Source of the DNA: Kappaphycus alvarezii
Lineage: Eukaryota; Rhodophyta; Florideophyceae; Gigartinales; Solieriaceae
NCBI GenBank assembly: GCA_002205965.3
Contig: NADL03000530.1
Location: forward strand, 1-64,000
Direction of reading: 5' to 3'
DNA length: 64,000 nucleotides
Made by a program: the position numbers and the translations under genes. The notes under the pieces were generated by a model that made no database searches, was not told where the DNA came from, and saw only the letters and a program-made list of their open reading frames with translations. Position 1 is the stretch's first letter, and each line of letters starts with the position of its first letter. This document shows, one piece after another, positions 37,089-49,423 of the stretch.

Positions 37089-38787
37089 CGCCCGGCACCC
37101 AAGGTGGACCCCGAGTGGATACCATTTGAACTCATACGCCGCCTGTTCACCTGACCGCCTTACCGCAACTCCACCTGCCCAGCTTAACGCCATAACTTCC
37201 CTTCACTTCACAACCACGCCACCTGCACGGCCCTTAGGCATTCCATGTAATCGCCTCACCACCAAGTCTTCCTTCGCGGCCCTCAGGTGAGTCGTATGCC
37301 CACTTTATCACTAAGCCTGCCTGGCCCTCAAGCTTTCCACCTGTATAGCTCAATACTACGCCTACCCAGCCTTAGTTCACCACCCAATCGCCTCCCAAGT
37401 ACATCACCTACTTGCATTTATCGAGTGCACCACTTGCTCCCCTTGCTCGCGCCCGCACCTTTCTGTATAGTTTTATTATTGGTTTTCTTGGCTGTTGCAG
37501 GACCAAATCCGTGGCTTACGCCAAGGTTCTGCTGAACGGCCAGTGTGGTCGTTGGCGGAATCAAAACAGTCTTGGTGACATCATAGGACTTGCGAAAGCA
37601 GGGTCGTGCCGCTCGACCCCCCTGTTTATCCCTTCGTTTTAATTCCTGTCCACGATAATCGCCCTAACCGTGCCCATTTTCCCCATTGGCTTGCCTTTCA
37701 CCAGATTCTCCTCTCTGTTCCTATGATTTCACACCGCCAAATAAATGGTCCCCACGAAACAGAAGGTTAGCATCAGTATTAGAGGTGACATCTACGGAAA
37801 TTAATCGCAAAGAAGGCAGCTCTTGTTCCGATTCTAAGATCCTGCGCCATCACCTGTCCCAAGTACATGCGACTACGTGGCCACATCGGCATCGAGAAGG
37901 CCGTCCATTGCCCATGCTGACCCCTCTTCTATTCTTCATACGCTACTGGGGCCCGCTACTCGAGCTTAGTAGCAGTCGAAGGTCTGGAGGTCCTTTTCGG
38001 TCGGCACATCTTATCTTTCGTTCGCCAGTACGTGGGACGCCAGTTCGCAAAGGAAGAAGCCTATATTTCAGGGCTGACCGAGTCCTTAGAAGCCTTACTT
38101 TCCTACCCTTCGTTTTCTGACTCTGAACCGCCGACGAAAATAGCGGCGAAGATTAAATGGTCCTCCTGCGTACCATGGCGTTCAACGGATTCACAGACCA
38201 AGAGGAGTTAGCCACCGGGTACAGTCGATTAACTTTGGGTGGGGCGGACCGGATCGAAGACATCGACTAAATTCATAGTTAGTGCGAGTAAAATACAGAT
38301 CGCAAGCTATCCTGAATATACACGCGCTCTCGCAAGCCTCGCCCTGGTTCCACTCGTTACTGTTTCTTTCTTCCTAAAAAGGTTAAATTCACGGAAAAAA
38401 TGGACGACTGCATACGATTTTCCCTTGCAAACCTTCTGGAAGAACATGGGGAGTTCGCCAAATTGCAACATTGTGTAGTATTCTTCCATCAGACCAACAA
38501 TGAAACTCGAAAAGAACCCTTTCTTGCTAGTCCCATCCGAAGTATTCTGGATGCTCAGAAGCATTTGAATCCTCAGAATCTCGTTCTTCAAAATTCATTT
38601 CCTCTAAATCCCTCACTCAAACACTTCTAAACTTTAGTACTGGGTTCTAATTCCTGACCCCAATCGGTTCCAACGGAAATACTCATTTAGTTGCAATAAA
38701 CGCGTTGCCCGGACGATTGATAGATCCGATCGAGGAATGCGTCCTGCGGATCTCTAGTGAGTCCCTTAAATACAGCGTGGGAATCAA

Positions 38788-41700
38788 TTATGAGTTGTAC
38801 TCCATGCTAGAGGTGAGGCGCGTAACTAACCTTTTTGGTTCCTCATCGAATCTTCCTCCCCAAATAAATGGATATATAGTACCAAATGGAATTGAATAAG
38901 ACACATGGAGCTGAAGGTCGATCATCATCATCTTATTCCCAGCTGACTTGTCTACATTGCGGTCCAGTACCACGTAGCCCGCTTCAATAATGAATGGGGT
39001 GCCGTTTACCTCCTTCCTATTTATATTTATTCCCCGCTTTTCATACCTTTTTTCATATCTTGTTCTCTTAATAGTAATGGGCTTTCTTAGTTTCTCTTGT
39101 TCCATAATTTGAGTAAATTTTAGGGTGCCCTTCTGTACTTGACAAGCATTCTCTCCTTACTAGGCTTACAGGTAACCTTCGGGTAGAAGGAAGGAGATCG
39201 TAATATTGATTGAGTTTCTTGATTACGACGCATGGGTCGGAGAAGAACGAGTAAATGCCGCCCTTTTTTCTATTCCCAAGTGCCGTTCCATTAGCAGCTA
39301 GAACTTCGTCGCCGAACTTAAAGCATTTAACATTTACCTTTTTTCAGCGTGGGACGGTCGATCTTTCTAATGCCGCATGCAGCCCAGACTCCCTCCGGAT
39401 CTCGAAAATGCGTTGCGTCGGGAGCACTTTGCTCATAAATGCCACAGCTTCTCTTACCGACATCCTCTGGTTGATAAAGTGCGTCAACTTAAACTATGAG
39501 GCTAAATCGCTGCGACGGCGCCGCGGGTAACATTAAAAAACTCTTGAAAACTCCTCAATTCAGTCGCTTCCATTCTGCACAACGGATCTCTTGATGTGGT
39601 ACTTGACTGTTTCAAGCATTCTCCTGACCTTCCCTTTGGCCATTGGTTCGCTGGGTAAAACCGATCTGCAGTCCATGTCGTGCGTGTACATGAATTTCTT
39701 AACCGCAGTAGCCGTAACGGCTGTTGCGCTGTCGGATATAATAGTCCTCGATGGTCCAAAAGGCAGTAATACTTCCTTCTCGACAAATTTTATGAAGGAA
39801 TCGGAAGTTTAATTCTCCGCAGCCCAGGCTATCGACCAACCCTTATGTTCCACTTCTGTTATCGCTAACTTTCCTCTTGTCTTTGATGACTTTAATGCAA
39901 CTGCCAAATAGATAAAAAAGATTTCGAAGAGCCCTGTAACAGGATTTCTAAGGCTTAAGTGATGAGTGACTGTACAGACTACGTAGATCCCCACGTAGTC
40001 CGTAACATCACTCCTGGCCACTAGAAGAGACCTCTGGGATACTTACTTGTCGATTTGACATATCAATATCCTGTGTCATCGTGAAAGTTTCTAATATGTC
40101 AGCACGATGTCCAAGCGACAGTAACCTGCGCAATCTATCCTTCTCCATTCGGAACAAAGTTTCATTCCAGAGTATTAACTTATGCGCATTCCTTCTGATT
40201 GAAACCTTCTTCTTTGGGTCCATATCTTGAATTTTTTCTCCAGACGAGGACCTTGAGACATCCAATAAATATGGATCTAGTCTCGCTAACTTAGGACCGA
40301 CCGAGCAAGCAAGGTCCACCAATCTTTCAGTAGTATTTCCCGCCCGCTTATTTATGAGTGTCCGGCACGCTTGCGAGAGAGGTAGTCGGCCGCTCCGTTC
40401 ACAATACTGGAAAGTTAATTGACCTCTAAATCGTGTACAGCCATGAAATCATTCATCTTTGCTAACCTTTCATGTACTTGCTTCTTTTAAAAGCGGTCTG
40501 GAGGGCTCCTGTATACACTACAAACGGCCTATCGGACAGTAGCTGCACCTGGAAAATTTTGAGAGCGCACACCATAGAGAGTTCCTCCAGCACCTTTGCA
40601 GAATAAAGGCGCTCTTCATCCGTCATCTCACGGGAGGAAAACTGGATAGCATGCACTTTCCTGTCCTCCTTTTTCTGCGAAAGGACTTCACCGTGTTTCA
40701 GGGAAGGAACTTCAGTCTTTACAGCAAAAAAGGGCACCGAAGTCTTGAAAAGCGAGTTATTTGTGCGTTTAAAGTTTCTCCTTCACGTTCTCGATAGCCT
40801 CCTTCATCTCCGGAGCTCATTCAAAAGCCTTCTTAAAGGAACTTGCTGCGTGAAGTACCGCGGAGCTATCAGCGAAATTCCTAATAAAATATCCATGAGA
40901 CCTGCTAGCTGAGAAAGCTCAGCTTAGTCAAACCAACCGGTACAAGGGCTTCGAAAACATCCTCAATTTTAGCCACATCACCCTTTACCCGCGCCCATTG
41001 ACGAAGTGACTAAGCAGTTTGACTTCCGACTGATCAATACTGCACTTTAAGCTTTAAGCTTTAATCTCGCCTCCTGTATCCTCTTCAACACCTTCTAAAA
41101 ATGGCCTTAGTGCTCATTTACTGTCTTAGAGTGGATCATGAGGTCATCCAAATACATCGTAGCGAATGAAAAATCGTGAGTAACCTCGTCCATCACCTGA
41201 TTGAACGTCGCGGGAGCGCTCGTTAACTCGAAAGGCATCACTCAGAACTTGCAAGACCCATACCTGAAGACCAAAGTTGTCTTTTTCTTTCAGGTTTCGG
41301 CAATCCTTACATGCCAGTAACCGATGTAAATCCAGAGTCCTGAAGAATTTTGCTTCCGAAAGGCTCATTGAAAAGCTCTCCTATCTTGGGTAATGGTCAA
41401 TTTTCTGGCGTCATTACCATGTCGAACTTACGAAAGTTAACACAAAAACAAGTACTGCCATCCCTCTTAGTATCCATCACCACTGGGAACGACCAGACCG
41501 AAATCGAGGGCGTGATATCCTTCCTTCCAACAGCTCTTTCATTTATTTTTTAACGAATTGTTTGTTTTTGATATGCATACGGCACACTGAATGTATCATA
41601 GTGTTTGGTATAAGCTGTAGGGAGTGCAAATTCCCAAAATTTTATGGCTAGAGGTCATGTATGTCCCAAGCCATCACTTTCGTCTCCATAAGTGCCCTAA

Positions 41701-42060
41701 TCAGCGTCCTTTGGTTCCTCTCTTCCACATGTATAATTTTCGGGGCATTTAGAGCTGCCCGCTCCGCCTGTCCATCTTTCCTGGCAACCTCCCTTTCTGA
41801 CTCCCGTGGGGATATGAAGTCCTCACTATCCTTGTGCGCTCCGTAGATAACGGTGGGCTCTCCGGTTAGCGCTAAAACTTTCTTCTTCCAAACCACCACG
41901 GTAACTTGTTGTATATCATTGTGAAGGCTCTTCTGCAGACCTTGTATGCCAGGTTCTTGCTACCGATCACTGCATCGAACGGGTCTTCGTCTAGCACCAA
42001 GACGTATAAATTTACGACCAACGATCTAAAGGGCACCAGGAGCTCTCCCATGCAACCCAA
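38788..42060 (-). pseudogene. Gypsy pol relic: protease, RT, RNase H, integrase
   Basis: Read on the minus strand: a retropepsin-like end (VLVLDEDPFDAVIGSKNLA, about 42000-41940); reverse transcriptase with KFFRTLDLHR, MPFELTSAPATFNQ and the catalytic YLDD at 41154-41143; RNase H around 40737-40462 (EVLSQKKEDRKVHAIQFSSR, DRPFVVYTGALQ); the integrase zinc-binding region at 40322-40008 (LILWNETLFRMEKDRLRRLL, GHRADILETF) with a degraded second His; integrase core remnants near 39750-39500; and a C-terminal tail at 39105-38788 (KRTRYEKRYEKRG, AGYVVLDRN). Frames shift between the pieces and stops are common, so nothing functional can be made. The order places it with Ty3/Gypsy rather than Copia. 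Confidence 0.75.
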
Positions 42061-43300
42061 TACTTGAGCAATCGTCCCATCGGCGACGGTGACTTGACGA
42101 TCAGTTCCCGTCGGGTCTATTCCATTTTATTACAAAAATCTCAAGACATGAGATTCGGAACGGCACACTCGTCTAAAATATCGTGCGTCTTAGTCGTCTA
42201 CCCCTTCACTGCGATGAAATTCAACCGGCGAGGTGCCTTCAAAGCGTTAGCCATGGAGGCCTAAGTTACCGAGAATTTCTTTGCAACCAAACCTTTGAGT
42301 TGCATTCTAGCCTCGTCCGCGTCCCCTCGAAGACTACTCCCGAAATTTATAAATTAACAGGCCGAGGCAAGCCCCAAGACCTTGTTTTACTTCCTAACTT
42401 GATGTCCAAGCCGGGCAAATCTTTCTTCTTTTATGGATACTTTTCTTCCCTTTAATAGGCGCTGTGGAATAGAAATGCAGGGGAGCAATCAGGGCCTAGT
42501 TCAAAAGGTCATCTATGTCCATTATGTTATCTCTCCTCTGTTTCAGTATTTTGTTGCCTTCATCATTCCTCTCAACGGCATCGCCTCCTCGAGACTCCTA
42601 GAAAAAGGAAACCGGTTCTTCTTCCGCTTTTCCTTAAGCTTTAATTAAATCAATTCCCAGATCTCCATTTTCTTCCTGCGACTCCAACCCGACCGTCGGC
42701 AAAATTTGGCATCCCCTTCCGCATTTATCGTAAGCATTCCTATGCCAGTTATGCGGGAATTGAGTTGCTTCTTATCCATTCTTTCCACCATAGGTACAGA
42801 TGAAGTCCTTATCGATTTCAATTGCTTTCCCGGGTCGCTTGAATTTATTTTTCACAAATAACGGTAGCTCCACAACCTCTGCAGCAAAAGCATCTACTTT
42901 ATCGTCGAGCACTTCAGACTTGTGGGGACGCGCATTAGATCACTGAAAAATTCTCTTAGTTGTGACTGTTGACATAGGCTCCTCGTCTTAATTGTGGAAG
43001 AAAGACTTCTGATCAACCTGAAAATCTACTATCGCCGTTTTGAGTGATTTTTGGTCCTTAGGGGTCCGAAACATAAGTAACTGTGCCAAATTCAGGTGTT
43101 ACTTCACCGCTTTGCGAAAAGGACAGAATAAAGCCACGTTGTTGAGTCCCACTCTCTTTTAAGATGTTCGGTCTTTTCCAGAGACCCTTATTTGTCTCCA
43201 GAATACAATATTGCAGTCATAATAACTTGAATCTATTCCTTTGAATCTACTTTCTTCATGAATTTGGCAAGTTTCTTCTCCTTGGCGAATTAATTACCCT
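42061..43300 (-). pseudogene. Probable Gypsy gag region, decayed
   Basis: The segment lies between the 5' LTR copy and the protease relic, where gag belongs. The minus strand gives short runs such as DAFAAEVVELPLFVKNKFKR followed by a Cys-containing stretch (ICTYGG) that may be a worn zinc knuckle. Identity rests mainly on position. Confidence 0.4.
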
Positions 43301-43532
43301 TGGCTTTCACCTTCAAGTACCAATAGCGTGCAAATGGCCCTAAATAGAAGTTAAAGGAAGCCCATTTCAGATAATATAGTGTCTGGAAGGTCTCCTCGAA
43401 ATATTTTGCCTAGCATCATCACGTTTTCAAACTCAAAAAGGAAGCGGGTGATGTCCGAGGAAGTTGATGCATCAAAGCAGAGGTGAGGAGAGTTGGTTTC
43501 CGTTATTTTTGTCGAGCCTTGATGCAGCACTA

Positions 43533-43743
43533 TGTAATGCTTGTTTTTCCTTTTATTGTCCCGATCGGCCACGCTTAACCTACCCTTCCTTTTTCCTCGG
43601 CCGCAGCTTACAGTATGAGTTACTTACTGTACAGTACTGCACTGCACATCACGCGCACAATAAAAATGTCATCTGGAAGGAAATTTACCTAAACTTTGAA
43701 TACAGTATCTCTCGAGAAGTAAGTGAAAACTCTCCACCCGACA
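43533..43743 (-). repeat. Gypsy 5' LTR (right copy, possibly interrupted)
   Basis: Plus-strand start TGTAATGC; contains CGATCGGCCACGCTTAACC, a GTAC-palindrome block (TTACTGTACAGTACTGC) and ends near CCACCCGACA. Similarity to the left copy may resume after the Copia element: CCCGAGGGAAGTGGTACGG at 52407 resembles CCCCGAGTGGATACC at 37109 of the left copy. That would make this LTR longer and split. Confidence 0.5.
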
Positions 43744-43769
43744 GGTACGTTACAGTCGCGCATTTGGCC

Positions 43770-43774
43770 GATAT
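43770..43774. repeat. Target-site duplication GATAT, left copy (Copia)
   Basis: GATAT directly precedes the 5' LTR and recurs directly after the 3' LTR at 52402-52406. Confidence 0.85.
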
Positions 43775-44041
43775 TGTCACAGAAATTATTACAGTACAAA
43801 GCGAAAGGACAAACCATATCCTAGATTAAATTATTATCCTTTGTTGCACTTAATCATCAGGATACTGTATTTGAGTCTACACTCATTCATCGAGAGTCAA
43901 GATGCATTTCTCTCCACTGGTATACTGCAGTATTCTAATTCAATCCCCTACTGTAGGATTTCCGCAGTATATAAAGGACATTCGAGTCCCCTCTGCGGGA
44001 CTCGAGAGAACAAAAACTTGCCCTTTTCCAAATTTCCTTCA
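43775..44041 (+). repeat. Copia 5' LTR (short form)
   Basis: Starts TGTCACAGAAATTATTACAG and ends TTTCCTTCA. It aligns with the 3' LTR in two blocks (43775-43854 and 43855-44041) but lacks about 330-340 bp between them. Confidence 0.85.
43968..43975 (+). promoter_or_regulatory. TATA box of the Copia LTR promoter
   Basis: TATATAAA in the sequence GCAGTATATAAAGGACA. The 3' LTR has the matching GCAGTATACAAAGGACA near 52328. Its place in the LTR fits the U3 promoter. Confidence 0.5.
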
Positions 44042-44056
44042 TGATGGCATCGAACC
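44042..44056 (+). other. Possible primer-binding site of the Copia element
   Basis: TGATGGCATCGAACC follows the 5' LTR directly. The TGG after a 2-3 nt gap fits a site for a tRNA 3' end; I cannot name the tRNA. Confidence 0.35.
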
Positions 44057-44906
44057 GAGTCAGCCTTCCCTTAAGTCCTCTATCACTCAAAACCCACCAC
44101 CTGTCACAATCCTCGCCCACCTCTCACTGACCTCAATGCACAAATTTATCACATTTTCTTTTAAAGTCAACAGACTTAAAATAAGAGTTCCCGGACTACA
44201 AACTACGATCGACAGACTCTAAATAAGATTCTTCTGTACTTAAAACCTCCCCCGTCCCGGATGAGGTTAGAATAGAGCCGCGTAAAGGGCTGAAATACAA
44301 TTTGTGGGTAGACGCTTGAATGGGTATCTTAAACCTCTCAAGCGCAGGAGGCGTCCGAGGGGAATATTTTCAACGCAAATCGACTGACTAAAACTAGGAG
44401 TACCCTAGACTTTTAAACTGCCCTAAGCAACGGAGGGAACTCGACATAATTTGAACCCGTTTACGTACATTCCCCACCGGTCGAGCTTGCTCGGCAGATA
44501 ATGGTGTTGATCAAAACATCTGGTGGAGAGCGAACGGGGGATGTAACAAGGTGTTGTATGGAACAAAAGCTTAGAAGCACTGAACAACTTCATGTAAGAG
44601 GCCAGACGGACATTAAAAGAGGAAAATTTTCTGACTTAGTAATCTTTCGGGGGAAACTCTTGTAGAGATCATTTGCCCATGCCTATCCATTGCGTGGAGG
44701 TAGGTATTGATGGCTGAAATTCGCATCACACTTGGAGTATCTAACCAGGGGCCGCGAGTCCGAAATCTAAGCGATCCTTCACGTTAGTGATGGTTCGCTG
44801 CTCTCTACCTGTGTTCGCGCACGGAATAATTGGTCAACTCAAGAAAACGTGACTCACCCGGAGAGCTTCCCCGTAGGTCAGGGTTCCGGTACCCCCTAGA
44901 TTGCGA

Positions 44907-45008
44907 CAAAAGAAAAAAAACAAAACAAAGAAAAACGAAAAAAAGAAAAAGACAGAGAAAGAGAAAAGGTAAAAGTAATCAAACAAAAAAACAAAAAGGA
45001 GAAATAAA
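44907..45008 (+). repeat. A-rich purine tract
   Basis: About 100 bp made almost only of AAAG/AAAC/GAGAAA-like words, in the leader before the Copia gag relic. Confidence 0.85.
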
Positions 45009-45626
45009 TTAAATTGTATAGAACAGTAGTAACAAGTTGCCTTAGAAAGGCAGAGCCTATCATCATTGCCGTAAGGATACAAGTATAGCCCAAGCCCTGC
45101 TTCCTAGATCGTCGAATCACTGTTTACTTAACTTCAAGTGCATCAGAATGGATCCCTCCCGAGACTTCCGAGGCCTGTTTCGTATTAAACCTCTCGAGAG
45201 ACCCTCCGATTACATTGTTTGGATGACAGGGATCAGATCCACGCTGAGACTTGATGATAACACCATGATCGGAATGCTCGGGGAACCAGTAACGAATTCC
45301 GCAGTCGCGAGGAACTAATGTTTAAATTGCTTTGCTAAAGCGAAAAGTTTCATCACCGTAGCCCAGACCGATGATGACACCGAAACCGCCTTGGATCTCT
45401 GTAATTAGCTGAAGCGCATCTATATAGCCTCCAATGAGCAATCCATTCAAAATATCCGGAAAAGTTTGTACACCCTTGTGTTAGACGAGAGAGAGACTGG
45501 CAAAGACACATCTCTGATTTCAACAGCATCGGTGAAGGACTCGCAACATATGACGAGGAATTATCAGATCGAGAGAATACTTAAAAACTCATTAGGTTTC
45601 TCCCTCCTTCCTTTGTAGCTCTCTCC

Positions 45627-46046
45627 GTGGTCTCCACGATCACCAACGCGTCCTTTCAGGATGTCTTGAATGCTTTTCAAGCGGAAATCTCTGAAAGGTT
45701 GAACCCAAACAAACCTCACTGTGCTCCTCGAATGCAACAGTTCATCCAAGCCAACATGGCCTGCGGCACACGAGGATACGTTAAGGGACGTGAAAGGAGT
45801 TCCTCAGATGCCAGAAGCGGACATTTTCGTTTACAAGATCTCGGTGGACGCCGCACTTGGCAAATGAGAACACCAGCGAACGGCTTTTACTGTGGCAAAC
45901 CGGGCCATTCAATTGAAATGTGTCAGAAATTCCTCCGGTATGGGCGAAATGGGCGCATTTTTAAACCCACCAGTGGGTATAGAGAACAGCTTCACTATTC
46001 ACAATTTCACCGAGTACGGATTTCACAAAGTAACCACGAACACTGA
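45627..46046 (+). pseudogene. Copia gag relic with zinc knuckle
   Basis: An open stretch of 139 codons. It contains NAFQAEISERLNPN in the first third and a zinc knuckle of the CCHC type around 45888-45923, reading FYCGKPGHSIEMC. The first Cys of C-x2-C-x4-H-x4-C has been replaced by Gly (NGFYC), so the knuckle is probably dead. Similar readable sequence extends upstream to about 45150 in broken frames. Gag would coat the RNA genome of the element. A protease should follow, but I cannot recognise it in 46050-46650. Confidence 0.65.
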
Positions 46047-46660
46047 GGGTCCCTAGAACTTCCAAGTCGTCCACCTTTGTCTTCGGCAAACACCTCCTTG
46101 GCTCGCAATAATACAGATAGCTTTACCTCTCCCCAGAATCTGACCGAGTTCCTTCAACAGTCGAGCCTCGATGGAGAGCCTCGGTGCCGCGCAAACATGG
46201 CAAAATGCAAGTTTCAAAGTTAGGTGGCAAAAATAGGAGGACATAAAACCGAGATTATGCTCATGGGCTCTGTTGCAACACATCATTTCTTCCATAGTTT
46301 ATCCTCATTTAAGTCCTACCGCCCAATTGCCAAATAAACTGTACAGGCAGGAGCCGTAACTGCACACCTTCTCAGTAAGGGCCTAGTGTGCTTACCACTG
46401 AACTTTGGGAGATATATCGAAGCCTACCATGCTCTTCACTTCGAAACAAATATTCTGGCTGTTATGTTGCTCACGAAACACCTCAACGTGATATTCTCAG
46501 AGCGCATGTTCCAACGCTATGGAGGCTTTTTCTCTATATACGGCTCCTTGGGCATCGACGACGTTGCCTGGGTTATCAAATGTCTTGATTTACTCTACCC
46601 GTTACAGTTAGGCAATTACTCGAAGCAATATATCAAAGCCAGGAAGAAATTCCCCGAAAA

Positions 46661-47340
46661 TTAGGTCATGAAATTTCACCGGAAGACTGGACACTTCTCG
46701 AAAGACCGCTGCATGCATCTATATCGCCAGCGTTCTAATGTACCGTCCTTCGATCTTTCGCAACTCTTCAACATCGAATTGTTCCATGTCTGACCGGAAA
46801 AGCTGGAAAAGCCCCCATCAAACCAACGATGAGCAGGATACTGCATCCACTAAGCAAGGGTCCTATGGATGAATATGGTCCGTTCAAAAACTCTATTGGA
46901 GAAAATAAGTATGCAGTTCACTTCCTCGAACCGTACACTGCAAAATCCGACGCTGTGATGATCAAAAGCATATCTGAGCTCCCTGCAATTGTTCGTATTT
47001 ACAAATCTATCGTCAAAACTCACTTTTAGCCCTCGAACTACAAATTGCGGAGAACTATCTTTGATCGAGCTTTGTAACACATGAACAAAGGGATGATGAA
47101 TTTCCTAAATTCATCAGAAATTTAATTCAGTCCCTATCCTCAACGAGCACCTGAGAGCAATATTACTACTGAACATCTCATCCAAGGGCATTGGACAAGG
47201 GCAAAAGTCTCACTATACGACATTGATCTCCCACATAACCTATAGATCGAGGCTTTAAAGCATGCAAACTGGCTACGTAACAGGCTTACAGCTTCAAGGG
47301 TCAATGACAATATTCCGATCTAGCTTTGAGATCCTAGCAT
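46661..47340 (+). pseudogene. Copia integrase relic
   Basis: Around 46780-47030 the plus strand gives the Copia pattern after the zinc-binding Cys pair (LTGKAGKAPIKPT), then GPMDEYGPFKNSIGENKYAV, HFLEPYTAKSDAVMIKSISE and VRIYKSIVKTHF, i.e. the start of the core with the expected D replaced or shifted. Near 47180-47290 another frame gives GHWTRAKVSLYDIDLPHNL and LKHANWLRNR, the late core helix region. Several stops and shifts intervene. The enzyme would insert cDNA into the host chromosome. Confidence 0.65.
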
Positions 47341-47599
47341 AGAGATAGACTTTCCGTCACTGCTGATTTTCGGTCAACCAGGGCTCGCATTTATTTACCT
47401 ACCTCACGCTGAGCAAGGAAAAAAAATCTGAAACCTCATTCCGAACCCGGACTCTTTGTTGGAATGGAGTCAGACACGAGGCTGATAAGGGTTAACATCA
47501 TAGAATCCGAGTTTTTTAAAGTCATAAGGAGGGCAGACTTCACTAAAATCTCGAAAAAAGGGCTCCTAAGAATTTCTTCCTTGCTAGATGGTCTTGCAC

Positions 47600-48922
47600 G
47601 GCAATACGAGATTTGGATCGCCAACGGAGACTACATGGATTCAGGACAATAAACCCCAATCAAACTTATGATTTCCGCGCATCAATGGACCCTATAATTG
47701 GCTTACCCTGGCGGAAGGGAAATCCCGAAGACGGCGTATGAACCCTTGACACTTGTAGAAGGCTGAAACATCCCTCAAAGGTCCGAGGAAACATACAAAG
47801 AGTAAAATGCACTTATGAAGATAAATACGCGGTCTTACATACCCCAAACCCCTGGTATAATGCCATTACCATTCAAATGGACCTTCAAAGCTAAGCCTCT
47901 GGACACCACAGGGAAACAGAATATGGAAAAAAGCATGATGTACTCTGAGAGAGGATCTTCAATGGGCAAACGAGGACTTCAACCCTGAAACCATTTCGCT
48001 CCAGTCGCATTTCATGGATTATACGTCTTCTCTTCTCTATAGTTGCGTGAAACAATCTCATCCTGGAAGGACTCAATATTTCCAATGCTTACCTGCACGA
48101 AAAAAATGGATGTACCAATATAGATGTAACAGCCACCTAAATCTTCCTGTCGGCTATCTGGGCCTGGGCATATATGCAAACTGGAGAAGTCTATCTATGC
48201 CACCAAACAAGCAGGGCATATTTACTATTCATTTCTCGACGAAAAATTCTTTGATTGGGTAAAAACCTTCTGACTTCGACAACAGACTGTTTTTTCTTCG
48301 TATTAACCCAGATTACATAATATGAGCAGTTGTGGTCGATGATATGGCCTCTGCTTCGAATTTCCATGCCCTCTTTCAGAACCTACAAGATTTGTTGTCA
48401 TCTACCGTCGACGATATATTCTTCTGTCAACTGAAATCCTTGATCGGATATAAAATCACGCTCTCCACTACTAATTCGGATCGACCAATAGCGCTATACA
48501 AAAGCACTTCTGTGGGCATTTGTAATGGACCAAAAAAATATTGTCTTGACTTCAATTAAAAAGGCTGTCAAACTGCTTTTCCAGAAGAAAATGGGGATTC
48601 TACACTAACCTGGAATGACCATCACGCTTGTGGAGGCATTATCGGCAGATTACTCTATTCAGCTGTTCTTGATCGACGTAAATTGTCATTCCCCATGTCT
48701 GTATAGGCTCTTCAAGTCCACGCCCCGACTGAGCGTCATATGGAGCTAGTAAAACGACCCCTTCGTTATCTAAACTGGACCGCTCACTTTTGACTGCACT
48801 AAAGTAGTTCTTACTGTATCACAGCAGATTCTAATGGTGCTTCTGTTGATGCTAACGGGAGGTATGTGTGAATGCCAGGCCATCAACTGCTGTGTTCATG
48901 ATATACATCAATGTTTCACCAG
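47600..48922 (+). pseudogene. Copia reverse transcriptase and 5' part of RNase H
   Basis: Recognisable Copia RT pieces in shifted frames: a LEGLNISNAYLHEKNG-like motif near 48063-48110, a VYLCHQTSRAYLLFISRRK segment near 48192-48250, and the catalytic VVDDMASASNF at 48332. The family usually has YVDD; the Tyr is Val here. Further on, LRYLNWT (about 48763) marks the link to RNase H, followed by ITADSNGASVDANGR near 48820, with an Asp of the RNase H site. The reading continues to SPV at about 48924, where the pogo element is inserted. Confidence 0.7.
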
Positions 48923-48924
48923 TA

Positions 48925-48955
48925 CAGTCTTTCCCAGTTAAAATCATACCGCTTA
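48925..48955 (+). repeat. Left TIR of the pogo-like element
   Basis: CAGTCTTT then, after a 6-nt divergent spacer, TTAAAATCATA, matching the inverted right end. Confidence 0.8.
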
Positions 48956-49423
48956 AACGCATTTCCCGCGTACCGCGCATGCAGAATCGATCCACCAACA
49001 CTCAAATTGGCGAAATTGGGCTATATATGAAACATGCATCAATTCCCGCATATGAACGCATATCAACAAAGGCACGACAATATTTTTTTATTAAAATATG
49101 CGGGCCATGCCATGCATGTGGATGCACATTGCAGTATCCCCCCTATCATGTGGATGCACTGCAGCACCCCTACTTCCCGTTACAAAAGGTGAAACAAAAC
49201 GTTAAATCCTGTGCGGCTTCACCACCCTACCATATCGGCACGCCTTGGCCGTTCAAAGAAAGGTAAACTACAGCGCAGTTGTTAACAGCAGTTGGAGGTA
49301 AATACAGTGATATACGCATTGCGTGTATCACTGTGCGAGATCCCAACAAAATACGAATTGGCATCCCCCCCACACGACACCACCAGGTCCACCCCTTTAC
49401 CTGACTCCCACCAAACTTCAATT

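Larger units (their letters stand above)
36870..43743 (-). mobile_element. Decayed Ty3/Gypsy-type LTR retrotransposon
   Basis: Two direct repeats of about 215 bp (36870-37088 and 43533-43743) share GATCGGC-ACGCTTAACCTACC and further blocks, and flank a minus-strand pol region in the Gypsy order protease, reverse transcriptase, RNase H, integrase. All frames are broken. The repeats are clearly diverged from each other, so the insertion is old. No target duplication was found at these borders. The right repeat may continue beyond 43743, interrupted by the Copia element that starts at 43775, in which case the Gypsy element really ends near 52.4-52.5 kb. Confidence 0.7.

Noticed and set aside
44830..45120. 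Lys/Arg-rich or Phe-rich small proteins on either strand
   Set aside because: They are translations of the A-rich purine tract in the Copia leader.
48868..49266. 132-codon frame upstream of the pogo transposase
   Set aside because: It spans the Copia-pogo junction and the transposon's left noncoding end, so it is a chimera without a family match.
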